Under the pieces are notes generated by a model. That model was given only the letters and a program-made list of their open reading frames with translations, was not told the DNA's origin and ran no database searches. A program made the translations under genes and the position numbers. From Variovorax paradoxus (GTDB lineage: Bacteria; Pseudomonadota; Gammaproteobacteria; Burkholderiales; Burkholderiaceae_C), in the NCBI RefSeq assembly GCF_009498455.1, contig NZ_CP045644.1, forward strand, positions 1 through 64,000: a stretch of DNA of 64,000 bases, written 5' to 3'. Shown here one piece after another: positions 33,629 through 43,491 of the stretch. Numbering within the stretch: position 1 is the stretch's first letter; each line of letters starts with the position of its first letter.

Positions 33629-33776
33629 AATGCCCCACCGCCCTTCCCGTGCGCAGGACACTGGGTGCTTCCCGCAGCGAAATCAAGGAGGAGGGCGAAG
33701 CCCGGGGGACATTCGCGGAGGGAAGTACCCGGTGGCCTGCGCACGCGCCCTGAACAGCGGCGCACGTTAAAAACAA
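33629..33776. other. 148-bp ureE-ureF spacer, unusually long, no clear gene
   Basis: GC-rich sequence with several purine-rich (AGGAGGAGGGCG) and CCCGGGGGA stretches. It separates two genes normally packed within a few bases. It resembles the kind of extragenic repeat seen dispersed in large Burkholderiales genomes, but that is from memory and cannot be tested here. No convincing coding sequence. Confidence 0.35.
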
Positions 33777-34448
33777 ATGCCCACCCCGCACAGCCTCCTA
33801 CAGCTCATCTGGCTGGCCTCCCCCGCCCTGCCGGTCGGCGGCTTCTCGTACTCCGAAGGCATCGAGGCCGCCGTCGAATGGGCCGGCATCCAATCAGAAG
33901 CCAGTGCCACCGAGTGGCTCTCCGACCAGTTGCACCTGAGCTTCGCGCGCGGCGACCTTGCACTGATGGCCCAGGCCATCACCGCCTGGCGCGCGAACGA
34001 CGCACAACGCCTCCGCACCCTCAACGACTGGGTGCTCCACACCCGCGAATCCGCCGAGTTCTTCCTGCAGACCGAGCAGATGGGCCGCTCCTTCGTCGAG
34101 TGGCTGAAGCTGCACCATGCCGACACGGCCGAGGTCTTTGCCGGCCTGCCTGCGACCTACCCCGTGGCCTTCGCGTTCGCGGCCAGCCGCACCGAAGCGA
34201 CCGTGCAAGACGGCTGCCTCGCCTTCGCCTTCGGCTGGGCCGAGAACATGGTCGCCGCCGCCGTCAAGGCCGTGCCGCTGGGCCAGAGCGCGGGCCAGCG
34301 CATCCTCGCGCGGCTCGCGAACGAAATCCCCGCGGCCGTCGACCGCGCGATGACGCTGAGCGACGACGAGCGCCAGGCCTTCGCGCCCCTGCTGGCCGTG
34401 TTGTCGGCCCGCCATGAAACACAATATTCCCGCCTCTTCCGAAGCTGA
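33777..34448 (+). CDS. ureF: Urease accessory protein UreF
   Basis: Part of the UreD-UreF-UreG activation complex, where it gates GTP-dependent nickel delivery. 223 residues, largely helical: [20 protein letters not shown] at the start (family signature), then TGES-like [18 protein letters not shown] and the C-terminal [13 protein letters not shown]. 21 bp upstream of ureG. Confidence 0.95.
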   Translation: MPTPHSLLQLIWLASPALPVGGFSYSEGIEAAVEWAGIQSEASATEWLSDQLHLSFARGDLALMAQAITAWRANDAQRLRTLNDWVLHTRESAEFFLQTEQMGRSFVEWLKLHHADTAEVFAGLPATYPVAFAFAASRTEATVQDGCLAFAFGWAENMVAAAVKAVPLGQSAGQRILARLANEIPAAVDRAMTLSDDERQAFAPLLAVLSARHETQYSRLFRS

Positions 34449-34469
34449 CCGAACCGGACCTTTCCGCCC

Positions 34470-35120
34470 ATGACCTCCGCCCTGCACCACATCCCGAACC
34501 GCACCAAGAAGCTCCCGCCGCTGCGCGTGGGCATCGGCGGCCCCGTCGGCTCGGGCAAGACCACCTTGCTCGAAATGCTCTGCAAGGCGATGCGCGACAA
34601 GTACGACCTCGTCGCCATCACCAACGACATCTACACCAAGGAAGACCAGCGCCTGCTCACCGTGGCCGGCGCGCTGCCGGCCGAGCGCATCATGGGCGTG
34701 GAAACCGGCGGCTGCCCGCACACCGCGATCCGCGAAGACGCGTCGATCAACCTCGAGGCCATCGACCGCATGCTCGAAGACTTTCCCGACGCCGACATCG
34801 TGTTCGTCGAATCGGGCGGCGACAACCTCGCGGCCACCTTCAGCCCCGAGCTGTCGGACCTCACGATCTACGTGATCGACGTGGCGGCCGGCGAAAAAAT
34901 CCCGCGCAAGGGCGGTCCCGGCATCACCAAGAGCGACCTGTTCGTCATCAACAAGACCGACCTCGCGCCCTACGTCGGCGCGAACCTCGATGTGATGGAA
35001 CAGGACACCCAACGCATGCGCCGCCAGCGCCCCTACGTGATGACCAACCTCAAGACGCACACGGGCGTCGCCGAGGTGGTGGCCTTCATCGAGGCCCGGG
35101 GCATGCTCACCGCCGCCTGA
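34470..35120 (+). CDS. ureG: Urease accessory GTPase UreG
   Basis: SIMIBI-class GTPase that powers nickel insertion into urease. 216 residues: P-loop [25 protein letters not shown], the Cys-Pro-His metal site [31 protein letters not shown] and the G4 motif [11 protein letters not shown]. Last gene of the visible urease cluster. Ends about 40 bp before the convergent pirin gene. Confidence 0.97.
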   Translation: MTSALHHIPNRTKKLPPLRVGIGGPVGSGKTTLLEMLCKAMRDKYDLVAITNDIYTKEDQRLLTVAGALPAERIMGVETGGCPHTAIREDASINLEAIDRMLEDFPDADIVFVESGGDNLAATFSPELSDLTIYVIDVAAGEKIPRKGGPGITKSDLFVINKTDLAPYVGANLDVMEQDTQRMRRQRPYVMTNLKTHTGVAEVVAFIEARGMLTAA

Positions 35121-35157
35121 TCTTTCAATCAAGGCGGCGGCGAACCTGGCGTCGCGC

Positions 35158-36034
35158 TCAGTGCGCGACCGCCTCCGGCATCTGCCCGAACTTCCCGCTG
35201 CCGAAATCCTTCATCGCCTGCACGATCTCGTCGCGCGTGTTCATCACGAACGGGCCGTGGCCGACGATGGGTTCGTCGATCGGCTCTCCGCTCAGCAGCA
35301 GCACCACCGCGTCGTTGTTGTTGGCGTCGATCGTGAGCGCATCGCCCGCGCGGTCGAGCAGCACCATCTGCGCGTCACGCACCACCGTCTCGCCGTTCAC
35401 CTGCACCGTGCCGCGCAGCACCACGATCGCGGCCGCATGGCCTTCGGGCACCGGCAGCGTCACCTGCGCCCCCTGGTTCAGGCGCAGGTCCCACACGTCG
35501 ATGGGTGTGAAGGTGTGCGCCGGCCCCTTGTTGCCGAGGTAGTCGCCTGCAATCACGCGCACGCTGCCCGCGCCTTCAGGCAGCGGCACCGACGGAATCT
35601 GCGCATCGACGATGGCCTGGTAGCCGGGCGTGGCCATCTTGTCCTTGGCGGGCAGGTTGACCCACAGCTGCACCATCTCGAGCTCGCCGCCGTCGCGCGT
35701 GAACGCTTCGGAATGGAACTCATGCAGGATGCCCGCACCCGCGGTCATCCATTGCACGTCGCCGGGGCCGATGGTGCCGCCCTGCCCGGTCGAGTCGCGG
35801 TGCGACACCTCGCCCTTATAGACGATCGTCACGGTCTCGAAGCCGCGGTGCGGGTGCTGGCCCACGCCGCGCGGCTGCGCGGTCGGCGTGAACTGGGCGG
35901 GACCGGCGTAGTCCAGCAGCAAAGGGGCTGGCGTGGCGGCCCAGCGTGTCGTAGCTGAACAGCGAGCGCACAGGAAAGCCGTCGCCGACCCAGTGCGGGC
36001 GCGGGGCGCTGTAGGTGCCGAGGATCTTCTTCAT
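35158..36034 (-). CDS. Pirin family bicupin protein (one frameshift)
   Basis: Pirins are iron-binding bicupins; some bacterial members have quercetin dioxygenase activity or modulate central metabolism. The N-terminal piece MKKILGTYSAPRPHWVGDG starts at 36034. One extra T near 35926 breaks the frame before LLLDYAGPAQF. The first cupin shows HPHRGFETVTIVYKGE, GDVQWMTAGAGILHEF and EMVQLWVNLP. Corrected length about 292 residues. Divergently transcribed from a LysR regulator that probably controls it. Confidence 0.9.
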
Positions 36035-36185
36035 GGGGTCTTTCCTTTCCATCTGGCGGCTCGCCCGGTGTGGGAAAGCCATGCATCAAGGATGGGGCCG
36101 CAACGATGCTTTGAGTAGATGCCAGAATTCGCCCTCATCGTTCCATCTGACGAACGATCAACGGCACGGAGGGCCCCCAAAAGCC

Positions 36186-37151
36186 ATGCGCGACCTGAAC
36201 GACCTTTACTACTACGCCCAGGTGGTCGACCACGGCGGTTTTGCCCCGGCCGGCCGCGCGCTGAGCGTGCCCAAGTCGAGCCTGAGCCGGCGCATCGCGC
36301 TGCTCGAAGAGCGGCTGGGCGTGCGCCTCATCCAGCGTTCCACGCGCCGTTTCAGCGTCACCGACATCGGCCGCCAGTACTACGAGCACTGCGTCGCCAT
36401 GCTGGTCGAGGCCGACGCCGCGCAGGAGGCCATCGACCGCCTGCAGTCCGACCCGCAGGGGCTGGTGCGGCTGTCCTGCCCGTCGGCGCTGGTGTACTAC
36501 CAGGTGGCCGAAATGCTCGCCCGCTTCATGACCGAATGCCCGCGGGTGACGGTGCAGCTCGAAAGCACCAACCGCCGCGTCGACGTGATCCGCGAGGGCT
36601 TCGACCTCGCACTGCGCGTGCGCTTTCCGCCGCTCGAAGACACCGACCTCGTGATGAAGGTGCTGGGCCACAGCACGCAGCGGCTGGTGGCCCACCCGCG
36701 CCTGCTCGAAGGCCTGACGGCGCCGGCCAGCCCCGCCGACATCGGCCTGCTGCCCAGCCTCGACCTCGGCCCGGCCCAGCCGCACCACACCTGGTCGCTC
36801 GAAGGCCCCGACGGCGCAAGCGCCGAGGTGCGCCACCAGCCCCGCCTGGTGACCGACGACATGGCCGCGCTGCGGCATGCCGCCCTGCAAGGTGTGGGCG
36901 TGGCCAAGATGCCGACGATGATGGTGCGCGAGGACCTGCAGGCCGGCCGCCTCGTCGATGCGCTGCCGCAATGGGCGCCGCGCAGCGGCATCGTGCACGC
37001 GGTGTTCCCGTCGCGCCGCGGCCTGCTGCCGTCGGTGCGCAAGCTGGTGGACTTCCTGGCGGTGGAATACGAGGCGCTCGAAGCCCTCGAACTTGCCGGT
37101 GTGTCGGCGTCGCCGACCGCGTCGGGGCCGACGCGGACCTCGGTCGACTGA
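36186..37151 (+). CDS. LysR-family transcriptional regulator (next to pirin)
   Basis: 321 residues: N-terminal winged HTH (LNDLYYYAQVVDHGGFAPAG, then LSVPKSSLSRRIALLEERLG) and a periplasmic-binding-like effector domain (ESTNRRVDVIREGFDLALRV). The start ATG at 36186 is chosen because the upstream frame to 36015 lacks LysR character. Divergent from pirin across 151 bp, the usual layout for a LysR and its target. Confidence 0.92.
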   Translation: MRDLNDLYYYAQVVDHGGFAPAGRALSVPKSSLSRRIALLEERLGVRLIQRSTRRFSVTDIGRQYYEHCVAMLVEADAAQEAIDRLQSDPQGLVRLSCPSALVYYQVAEMLARFMTECPRVTVQLESTNRRVDVIREGFDLALRVRFPPLEDTDLVMKVLGHSTQRLVAHPRLLEGLTAPASPADIGLLPSLDLGPAQPHHTWSLEGPDGASAEVRHQPRLVTDDMAALRHAALQGVGVAKMPTMMVREDLQAGRLVDALPQWAPRSGIVHAVFPSRRGLLPSVRKLVDFLAVEYEALEALELAGVSASPTASGPTRTSVD

Positions 37152-37162
37152 CCCCGGAAAAA

Positions 37163-38179
37163 CTACTCGGCCGTCCGCAGCGCGGGTGCCGTGGCTGCGG
37201 CAGTGCGCCGCGCATAGCGCTGCGCCAGCACCGCGCAGACCATGAGCTGCATCTGATGAAACAGCATCAGCGGCAGCACGATCGCACCGACGGCGTGCGA
37301 GGCAAACAGCACCTTCGCCATCGGAATCCCGCTCGCCAGGCTCTTCTTCGAGCCGCAGAAGACGATGGTGATCTCGTCCTCGATGTTGAAGCCGAAGCGC
37401 CGCGCCATGAAGGTCGTGAGGCCCAGCGCGAGTGCCAGCAGCACACCGCACACCAGCAGCAGGCCGAGCAGCGCGCTCACGGGAATCTGCTTCCAGAGCC
37501 CTTCGATCACCGCCGCGCTGAACGCCGTGTAGACCACCAGCAGGATCGAGCCCTGGTCCACGAACTTCAGCACCGCGGCGCGCTTCTGGATCCACTTGCC
37601 GATCAACGGACGCGACAGGTGCCCGATGACGAACGGCACCAGCAGCTGCAGCAGGATGCGTCCGATCGCATCGAGCGAAGAAGACGACGCCACCGCGCCA
37701 CCTTCCGGCAAGACCACCAGGCTCACCAGCACCGGCGTGATGAACACGCCCAGCAACGTCGACGCCGACGCACTGCAGATCGCGGCCGGCATGTTGCCGC
37801 GCGCCATGGCCGTGAACGCAATCGCCGACTGCACCGTCGCAGGCAGCACGCACAGGAACAGCACGCCCGTGTACAGCTGCGGCGTCACCAGCGGCCCCAG
37901 CACGGGCCGCAGCGCGAGCCCCAGCAGCGGGAACAGGATGAACGTGCAGGCGAACACCAGCAGGTGCAGCCGCCAATGCGTGATGCCCGCAAGGATCGCC
38001 TCGCGCGACAGCTTGGCGCCGTGCAAAAAGAACAGCAACCCGATCGCGACCGTGGTCAGGCCTTCGAAGAAATGCGCCACGCGGCCGCTGGCGGGCAACA
38101 GGCTGGCCAGGGTGACGACCGCGACGAGCGTGAGCGTGAAGTTGTCAGGAAGAAAGCGTGAACGTGCCATGGCCTGCAT
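37163..38179 (-). CDS. Bile acid:sodium symporter (SBF)-like transporter
   Basis: Ten-helix membrane protein of the SBF-like/YfeH group, 338 residues (or 335 from the ATG at 38170). LLFFLHGAKLSREAILAG, CVLPATVQSAIAFTAMARGN and FCGSKKSLASGIPMA are the crossover signatures of this family. Substrate unknown; related proteins carry organic anions or pantoate-like acids. It is divergent from the LysR gene at 38241, and the LysR box at 38214-38226 lies about 35-44 bp upstream of its start, so regulation by that LysR is likely. Confidence 0.85.
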   Translation of the reverse strand: MQAMARSRFLPDNFTLTLVAVVTLASLLPASGRVAHFFEGLTTVAIGLLFFLHGAKLSREAILAGITHWRLHLLVFACTFILFPLLGLALRPVLGPLVTPQLYTGVLFLCVLPATVQSAIAFTAMARGNMPAAICSASASTLLGVFITPVLVSLVVLPEGGAVASSSSLDAIGRILLQLLVPFVIGHLSRPLIGKWIQKRAAVLKFVDQGSILLVVYTAFSAAVIEGLWKQIPVSALLGLLLVCGVLLALALGLTTFMARRFGFNIEDEITIVFCGSKKSLASGIPMAKVLFASHAVGAIVLPLMLFHQMQLMVCAVLAQRYARRTAAATAPALRTAE

Positions 38180-38213
38180 TGGACCGCTCGCCCATTCAAA
38201 AGAGAAATGGATT

Positions 38214-38226
38214 TATCGGATGGATA
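38214..38226. promoter_or_regulatory. Candidate LysR box (TATC-N5-GATA), copy 1
   Basis: TATCGGATGGATA, a T-N11-A palindrome inside a longer block (AATGGATTTATCGGAT followed by GATATAT) that reappears almost unchanged at 46192-46204. It lies 14 bp before the LysR start and between the divergent LysR and SBF genes, where an autoregulatory LysR site is expected. Confidence 0.7.
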
Positions 38227-38240
38227 TATGATTTGAGCGC

Positions 38241-39167
38241 ATGAACGTCACGCTGCGTCAACTCCGTGTCTTCCGCTCGGTGGCCGAGGGCCGCAACTTC
38301 AGCCGCGCAGGCGACCAGGTGGGCCTGAGCCAGCCTGCCGTGAGCCGGTCGATCTCGGAACTCGAGGCCCAGCTGGGCCTGAAGCTGCTCGACCGCACCA
38401 CGCGCGAGGTGGTGCTGACCGAAGCCGGCCACTCGTTCGCGGCCCGGCTCGACCGCGTGCTCGACGAACTCGACCAGACCCTGCAGGACGTGGCCGGCCT
38501 GGCCAGCGCGCGCGGCGGCAAGGTGCGCGTGGCGAGCAGCCCCACGCTGTCGGCCAACCTCATGCCCGACTGCATCGCGGCCTGCGCGGTGCAGGCGCCG
38601 GGCATCCAGTTTCTGCTGCTCGACCGCATCCAGCAGGACGTGCTGGACAGCGTGCGCAGCGGCGAGGTCGATTTCGGCGTGGTGATCGAGCCCTCCGAAG
38701 CCGACGACCTGCACTGCGAATCGATCCTCGCCGACCCCTTCATGGTGGTCACGTTGCCCGGCCATCGGCTGACGGAAAAAAAGGCTTCGGTGAACTGGTC
38801 GGCACTCGACGGCCAGCCGCTGGTGCTGCTCGATCACGCCTCGGGCAGCCGGCGCCTCATCGACCTGGCGCTGGAGCGGCACGGCGCGCGCTGCGACGTG
38901 AAGCAGCAGCTGGGCCATGCGACCACCGTGTTCCGCATGGTCGAGGCCGGCATCGGCATCAGCGTGATGCCGGGGCTGTCGCTGCCGCCCGAGGGGCTGG
39001 CGAGTCTGGTGGTGCGCCCGCTGGTGCCGAATGTGCAGCGCGCGATCATGCTCATACGGCGCCGCAACCGCGAGCTGTCGCCGCTCGCGCAGCGGGTCTG
39101 GCGCATGGTGCGCGAGACGGCCGCGCTCAGTGAGGCATCGGCCGCGCCGGCGACGAAGGCGCGCTGA
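38241..39167 (+). CDS. LysR-family transcriptional regulator (box owner candidate)
   Basis: 308 residues. HTH with TLRQLRVFRSVAEGRNFSRA, LSQPAVSRSISELEAQLGLK and LLDRTTREVVLTEAG, then an effector domain containing RRIDLALERHG-like and VEAGIGISVMPGLSLPPEG stretches. Likely binds the box at 38214 and, by sequence identity, the box at 46192. That would link the SBF transporter with the Bug-ggt-EamA-SDR operon about 8 kb away. The 3' end overlaps the convergent receiver gene by 41 bp. Confidence 0.9.
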   Translation: MNVTLRQLRVFRSVAEGRNFSRAGDQVGLSQPAVSRSISELEAQLGLKLLDRTTREVVLTEAGHSFAARLDRVLDELDQTLQDVAGLASARGGKVRVASSPTLSANLMPDCIAACAVQAPGIQFLLLDRIQQDVLDSVRSGEVDFGVVIEPSEADDLHCESILADPFMVVTLPGHRLTEKKASVNWSALDGQPLVLLDHASGSRRLIDLALERHGARCDVKQQLGHATTVFRMVEAGIGISVMPGLSLPPEGLASLVVRPLVPNVQRAIMLIRRRNRELSPLAQRVWRMVRETAALSEASAAPATKAR

Positions 39168-39549
39168 AAAAACGCTCCTGCCGCTGGCGCACGCAGTAGT
39201 CGATCAGGTCCTCGACCTCGGTGGCCTTGTCGAACACCGCGTCGGCGCCGAGCTGCGCGCACTTGCGGCGCGTCTCGGGCGTGGCGTGGTTGCTCAGCAC
39301 CACGATCTTCTGCTTCGGGTCGCGGTTGCGGCAGGCCTCGAGCACGCTGTAGCCGGTGCCGTCGCCCAGGAACAGGTCGACGATGGCCAGGTCCCACAGC
39401 GCCGGGTTGTGCGTGAGCCAGCGCGTGCCCTCGGCCTCCGACTCGGCCTGGCCGACCGGATCGATGCGCGCCATCTCGCGCAGCGTGCCCGCCAGGCTCG
39501 CACGGAGCGCGGGGTTGTCTTCGACGATGAAGGCGCGGACGGTGGTCAT
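39127..39549 (-). CDS. Stand-alone CheY-like receiver protein
   Basis: 140 residues, receiver domain only: VRAFIVEDNPALRAS (acidic pair), phospho-acceptor Asp in AIVDLFLGDGTGYSVLEA, VVLSNHATPE and a Lys in FDKATEVEDL. No output domain. No histidine kinase is adjacent, so its partner is unknown. The start MTTVRAF at 39549 is preferred over a longer open frame. Its 3' end overlaps the LysR coding sequence on the other strand. Confidence 0.85.
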   Translation of the reverse strand: MTTVRAFIVEDNPALRASLAGTLREMARIDPVGQAESEAEGTRWLTHNPALWDLAIVDLFLGDGTGYSVLEACRNRDPKQKIVVLSNHATPETRRKCAQLGADAVFDKATEVEDLIDYCVRQRQERFFSAPSSPARPMPH

Positions 39550-39658
39550 GGCGGGAGGTGCGAAGGGACAAGTGCAGGCTACAAATTGCGCCCGCCACAA
39601 GTCGAAGGTGTGACACCTCACCGCGCGTAGGACATCACCCGCCGGCCTCTGCGCTGGT

Positions 39659-40645
39659 TCAGAGCGTGAGGATGGTGCAGCCCGTGGTCTTGCGTGCCTC
39701 GAGGTCGCGGTGCGCCTGCTGCACGTCGGCCAGGGCATAGCGCTGGTCGATGGGGATCTTCACCGCGCCGCTTCGCACCACCGCGAAGAGGTCGTCGGCC
39801 ATGGCCTGCGTGCTTTCGCGCGTGGCGATGTGCGTGAACAGCGTCGGACGCGTCACGTAGAGCGAGCCCTTCGAGGCCAGCAGGCCGAGGTTGATTGGCG
39901 GCACCGGGCCCGAGCCGTTGCCGAAGATCGCCAGCAGGCCGAAGGGGCGCAGGCTGTCGACGGAGCCTTCGAAGGTGTCCTTGCCCACCGAGTCGTACAC
40001 CACCTTCACGCCCTTGCCGCCGGTGATCTCCTTCACGCGCGCCGCGAAGTTCTCCGTGCTGTAGTTGATGGCGTGCGCTGCGCCGTGCGCCAGCGCGAGC
40101 TTGCACTTGGCGTCGCTGCCGGCCGTGCCGATGAGCTGCAGGCCGAGCGCCTTGGCCCACTGGCACGCGATGAGGCCGACACCGCCGGCCGCCGCATGGA
40201 ACAGCACGAAGTCGCCGGGCTGCAGACCTTCGGCCGGCAGCGTCTTCTTCAGCAGGTACTGCGCGGTGAGGCCCTTGAGCATCATGGCCGCGCCGGTCTC
40301 GAAGGAGATGTCGTCGGGCAGCTTGCACACGCACTTGGCGGGCATCACGCGCAGCTCGCAATAGGCGCCGGGCGGCTGGCTCGCGTAGGCGGCACGGTCG
40401 CCGGCCTTCAGGTGCGTCACGCCCTCGCCCACCGCCTCGACGACGCCGGATGCTTCCATGCCGAGTTGCAGCGGCATCTGGAACGGGTACAGACCGGTGC
40501 GCTGGTAGGTGTCGATGAAGTTCAGGCCCACGGCCTTGTGGCGGATGCGGATCTCGCCGGGGCCGGGCTCGCCCACCTCGACCTCGACGACCTTCAGTTC
40601 CTCGGGACCGCCATGGCGGTCGATACGGACGGCTTTGCTCAACAT
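39659..40645 (-). CDS. NADPH:quinone oxidoreductase (zinc-independent MDR)
   Basis: 328-residue medium-chain dehydrogenase/reductase of the quinone oxidoreductase group. It has a GroES-like N-terminal domain (VGLNFIDTYQRTGLYPFQMP) and an NADPH-binding Rossmann motif in FHAAAGGVGLIACQWAKALG. It lacks the zinc-ligand cysteines of alcohol dehydrogenases. Reduces quinones by one or two electrons, with likely detoxification roles. Start MLSKAVRIDRHGGPE at 40645. Confidence 0.9.
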   Translation of the reverse strand: MLSKAVRIDRHGGPEELKVVEVEVGEPGPGEIRIRHKAVGLNFIDTYQRTGLYPFQMPLQLGMEASGVVEAVGEGVTHLKAGDRAAYASQPPGAYCELRVMPAKCVCKLPDDISFETGAAMMLKGLTAQYLLKKTLPAEGLQPGDFVLFHAAAGGVGLIACQWAKALGLQLIGTAGSDAKCKLALAHGAAHAINYSTENFAARVKEITGGKGVKVVYDSVGKDTFEGSVDSLRPFGLLAIFGNGSGPVPPINLGLLASKGSLYVTRPTLFTHIATRESTQAMADDLFAVVRSGAVKIPIDQRYALADVQQAHRDLEARKTTGCTILTL

Positions 40646-40754
40646 CGTTGCTGTCTCCACGCAGGGGAAAAAAGAATGGGACGGGCATCGTGCCACGTTT
40701 GCTCTTTTCGCGACGGGCCACGGGCACTGCGCGGGCCCGGTAGAGTCGGCGGCC

Positions 40755-41665
40755 ATGTCGTCCGCATCGCACCACCGCCTCACGCCCCTCACCGCCCTTC
40801 TGCTTACCGTTCCGCCGCTGCTGTGGGCCGGCAATGCGGTGGTCGGCCGTCTGGTGCGCGCGCTGGTGTCGCCGCTGACGCTGAACTTCGTGCGCTGGTT
40901 GATCGCGTTCGTGCTGCTGCTGCCGCTGGCGGCGTGGGTGCTGCGACGGAGCAGCCCGCTGTGGGCGCACTGGAAGCGCTACGCGCTGTTGGGCCTGCTG
41001 GGCATCGGCCTGTACAACGCGTTCCAGTACCTGGCGCTGCAGACTTCCACGCCGATCAACGTCACGCTGGTGGGCTCGAGCCTGCCGCTGTGGATGCTGG
41101 CCGTCGGCACGCTGTGCTTGGCGCGCGCGCCAGCCGGCGCACGGTGGGCGGCGCGCTGCTGTCGATGCTCGGGGTGCTGTTGGTCCTGAGCCGCGGCGAG
41201 TGGCAACAGCTGCTGGCGCTGCGACTGGTGCCGGGCGACCTGTACATGATCGTGGGCACCATCGTCTGGGCCTTCTACAGCTGGCTGCTGGCGCGCACGA
41301 ACGAGCCTGCCAATGTGCGCGCAGACTGGGCCGCCTTCCTGATGGCGCAGCTGGTGTTCGGCCTCGCATGGTCGGGCGCACTGGCCGCCGGCGAATGGAC
41401 GCTGACCGACGCCCACATCGACCTGGGCTGGCCGCTCATTGCGGCGATGCTGTTCATCGGCATCGGCCCCGCCGTGCTGGCCTACCGCTGCTGGGGCACC
41501 GGCGTGCAACGCGCGGGGCCGCAGGCGGCGAGCATCTTCATGAACCTCACGCCGCTGTTCGCGGCCGTGCTGTCAGCGGCCTTCTTGGGCGAGGCACCGC
41601 ACTGGTACCACGGCGCCGCCTTCGTGCTGATCGTCGGCGGGATCGTGGTGTCGTCGCGGCGCTGA
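40755..41665 (+). CDS. EamA/DMT-family transporter (one frameshift)
   Basis: Ten-helix drug/metabolite transporter with two EamA repeats. The first repeat begins LLLTVPPLLWAGNAVVGRLV and includes YLALQTSTPINVTLVGS. The second ends FLGEAPHWYHGAAFVLIVGG. Probably an exporter of amino acids or small metabolites. The frame breaks near 41130 in a GCGCGCGCGCC stretch, between ARAPA and RTVGGALLSMLG. Corrected length about 303 residues. Divergent from the quinone oxidoreductase. Confidence 0.88.
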
Positions 41666-41684
41666 ACGCGCGCCGCTGCGTCGG

Positions 41685-42476
41685 TCAGTACGTGCCCGGG
41701 TAGGCGCCGCCGTCGGCGAGCACGTTTTGCCCTGTCATGTAGCCGGCCTGCATGCTGCACAGGAACGCGCAGATCGCGCCGAACTCCGCCGGGTTGCCGA
41801 AGCGCTTGGCCGGAATGTTCTTCTTGCGCGCTTCCCATACCGTGTCGAAATCCTGGCCCGACTTCTGCGCCGCGCCGGCCATCGTGCCCTTGAGGCGGTC
41901 GGTCTCGAAGGAGCCCGGCAGCAGGTTGTTGATGGTCACGCCCTGCGCCGCCACCGACGTGCGCGCCACGCCCGCCACGAAGCCCGTGAGGCCGCTGCGC
42001 GCGCCGTTCGACAAACCCAGGATGTCGATCGGCGACTTCACCGAGCTCGACGTGATGTTGACGATGCGACCGAAGCCGCGCTTGGCCATGCCGTCCACCG
42101 TGGCCTTGATGAGTTCGATCGGCGTGAGCATGTTGGCGTCGACCGCCTTGATCCACGCCTCGCGGTCCCAGTTGCGGAAGTCGCCGGGCGGCGGGCCGCC
42201 GGCGTTGGTGACGACGATGTCGAAGTCGTGGCCCAGCGCGAACACGGCCGCGCGGCCGGTTTCGGTCGTGATGTCGGCTGCCACGTGCTTGACGAACGGA
42301 CCCGACGGGCCGGCCGCTGCCACCAACTGCTTGGCTGCAGCGTCGAGCGCCTCGGCGCCGCGCGCCACGATCACCACGTTGACGCCTTCGCGCACCAGCG
42401 CCTCGGCGCAGCCGTAGCCCAACCCCTTGCTCGCGCCGCACACCAGTGCGGTCTTGCCTGCAATGCCCAGATCCAT
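41685..42476 (-). CDS. SDR-family oxidoreductase with atypical active site
   Basis: 263 residues, Rossmann NAD(P) motif GASKGLGYG, TNAGGPPPGD and a C-terminal GGAYPGTY. In place of the canonical Ser...Tyr-x-x-x-Lys, it has ITSSSVKSPIDILGLSNGAR, so the catalytic Tyr is replaced by Asn and the Lys by Arg or Ser. The annotation as 3-oxoacyl-ACP reductase-like is structural only, and activity may differ. Last gene of a probable operon Bug-ggt-EamA-SDR (42-bp gap from the EamA gene). Confidence 0.85.
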   Translation of the reverse strand: MDLGIAGKTALVCGASKGLGYGCAEALVREGVNVVIVARGAEALDAAAKQLVAAAGPSGPFVKHVAADITTETGRAAVFALGHDFDIVVTNAGGPPPGDFRNWDREAWIKAVDANMLTPIELIKATVDGMAKRGFGRIVNITSSSVKSPIDILGLSNGARSGLTGFVAGVARTSVAAQGVTINNLLPGSFETDRLKGTMAGAAQKSGQDFDTVWEARKKNIPAKRFGNPAEFGAICAFLCSMQAGYMTGQNVLADGGAYPGTY

Positions 42477-42518
42477 GTGTTTGCTCCAGTCGATCGATCG
42501 ATTGATCGTGCAGGGCGG

Positions 42519-43470
42519 CTAGCGCCCCTTGCGTGTGAAAACGAAGATGCCCGCGATGACGAGCACCGTGCCGGCCGCGATCCACGCGGTGAACGGCTCA
42601 CCCAATATGACCACCCCCATGAGGATGGTGGACAGGGGCCCGATCATGCCGGTTTGCGCCGCAATGGCGGGGCCGATGCGCTCGATGGCCATCATCACCA
42701 TGAGGACAGGCACAGCCGTGCACAGCGTGGCGTTGAGCACCGACAGCCAGATCACCTCGGGCGCCACCGCCATCGCCGCACTCATCGGCCGCGTGAGCAC
42801 GAACTGCAGGATGCACAGCAGGCAGGCCACGGTGGTGGCCAAACCCACGAGCCGCAGCGAGCCCAGGCGCTTGACGAACTCGCCGCTGTACACAAGGTAG
42901 CCCGCGTAGCTCACTGCGCTCAGGAACACGAGGAACGCGCCCCATGCGGCCGCACCGCCGCCCTTGCCGTCGCCACCGGTCCAGAGCTCGTGGCCGAACA
43001 CCAGCAGCACGCCGGCGTAGCTCACGACCATGCCGAACACCTGCGGGCGCGTCGGGCGGCGCCGGTACAGCAGCCAGCCGAAGAACAGCACCAGCGTGGG
43101 GTTGAGGTACAGGATCAGCCGCTCGAAGCTGGCCGAGATGTAGGCCAGCCCGGCAAAGTCGAGAAAGCTCGCGAGGTAGTAGCCCGAGAAGCCGAGCCCC
43201 AGGATGCCGAGCCAGTCGCGCGTCGTGAGCGCGGGCTTGCCGCGGCCGGCCCACCACGCCATGAGCGCGAACAGCGGCAGCGCGAAGAGCATGCGCAGCA
43301 TGATGAGCGTGATGGCGTCGACGCCATAGCGGTACGCCAGCTTGACGATGATGGCCTTGCCGCTGAAGGCGATGGCGCCCAGCGTGGCAAGGACGAGGCC
43401 GGTGACGTAGCCCTTGCGGGCGGCCTCGTGGGGTGCGGGGAGTGCCGGCCGATGCGGCTGCTTTGTTCAT
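42519..43470 (-). CDS. EamA/DMT-family transporter (one frameshift near the start)
   Basis: Second EamA-type ten-helix transporter. The N-terminus reads MNKAAASAGTP, then one extra C near 43433 breaks the frame before HEAARKGYVTGLVLA. The rest is continuous (SFERLILYLNPTLVLFFGWL, GPLSTILMGVVILGEPFTAW). Corrected length about 316 residues. Placed 21 bp downstream of ggt, so it may export or import the products of gamma-glutamyl cleavage. Confidence 0.86.
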
Positions 43471-43491
43471 CCCCCGATCATCCCTTGATCC

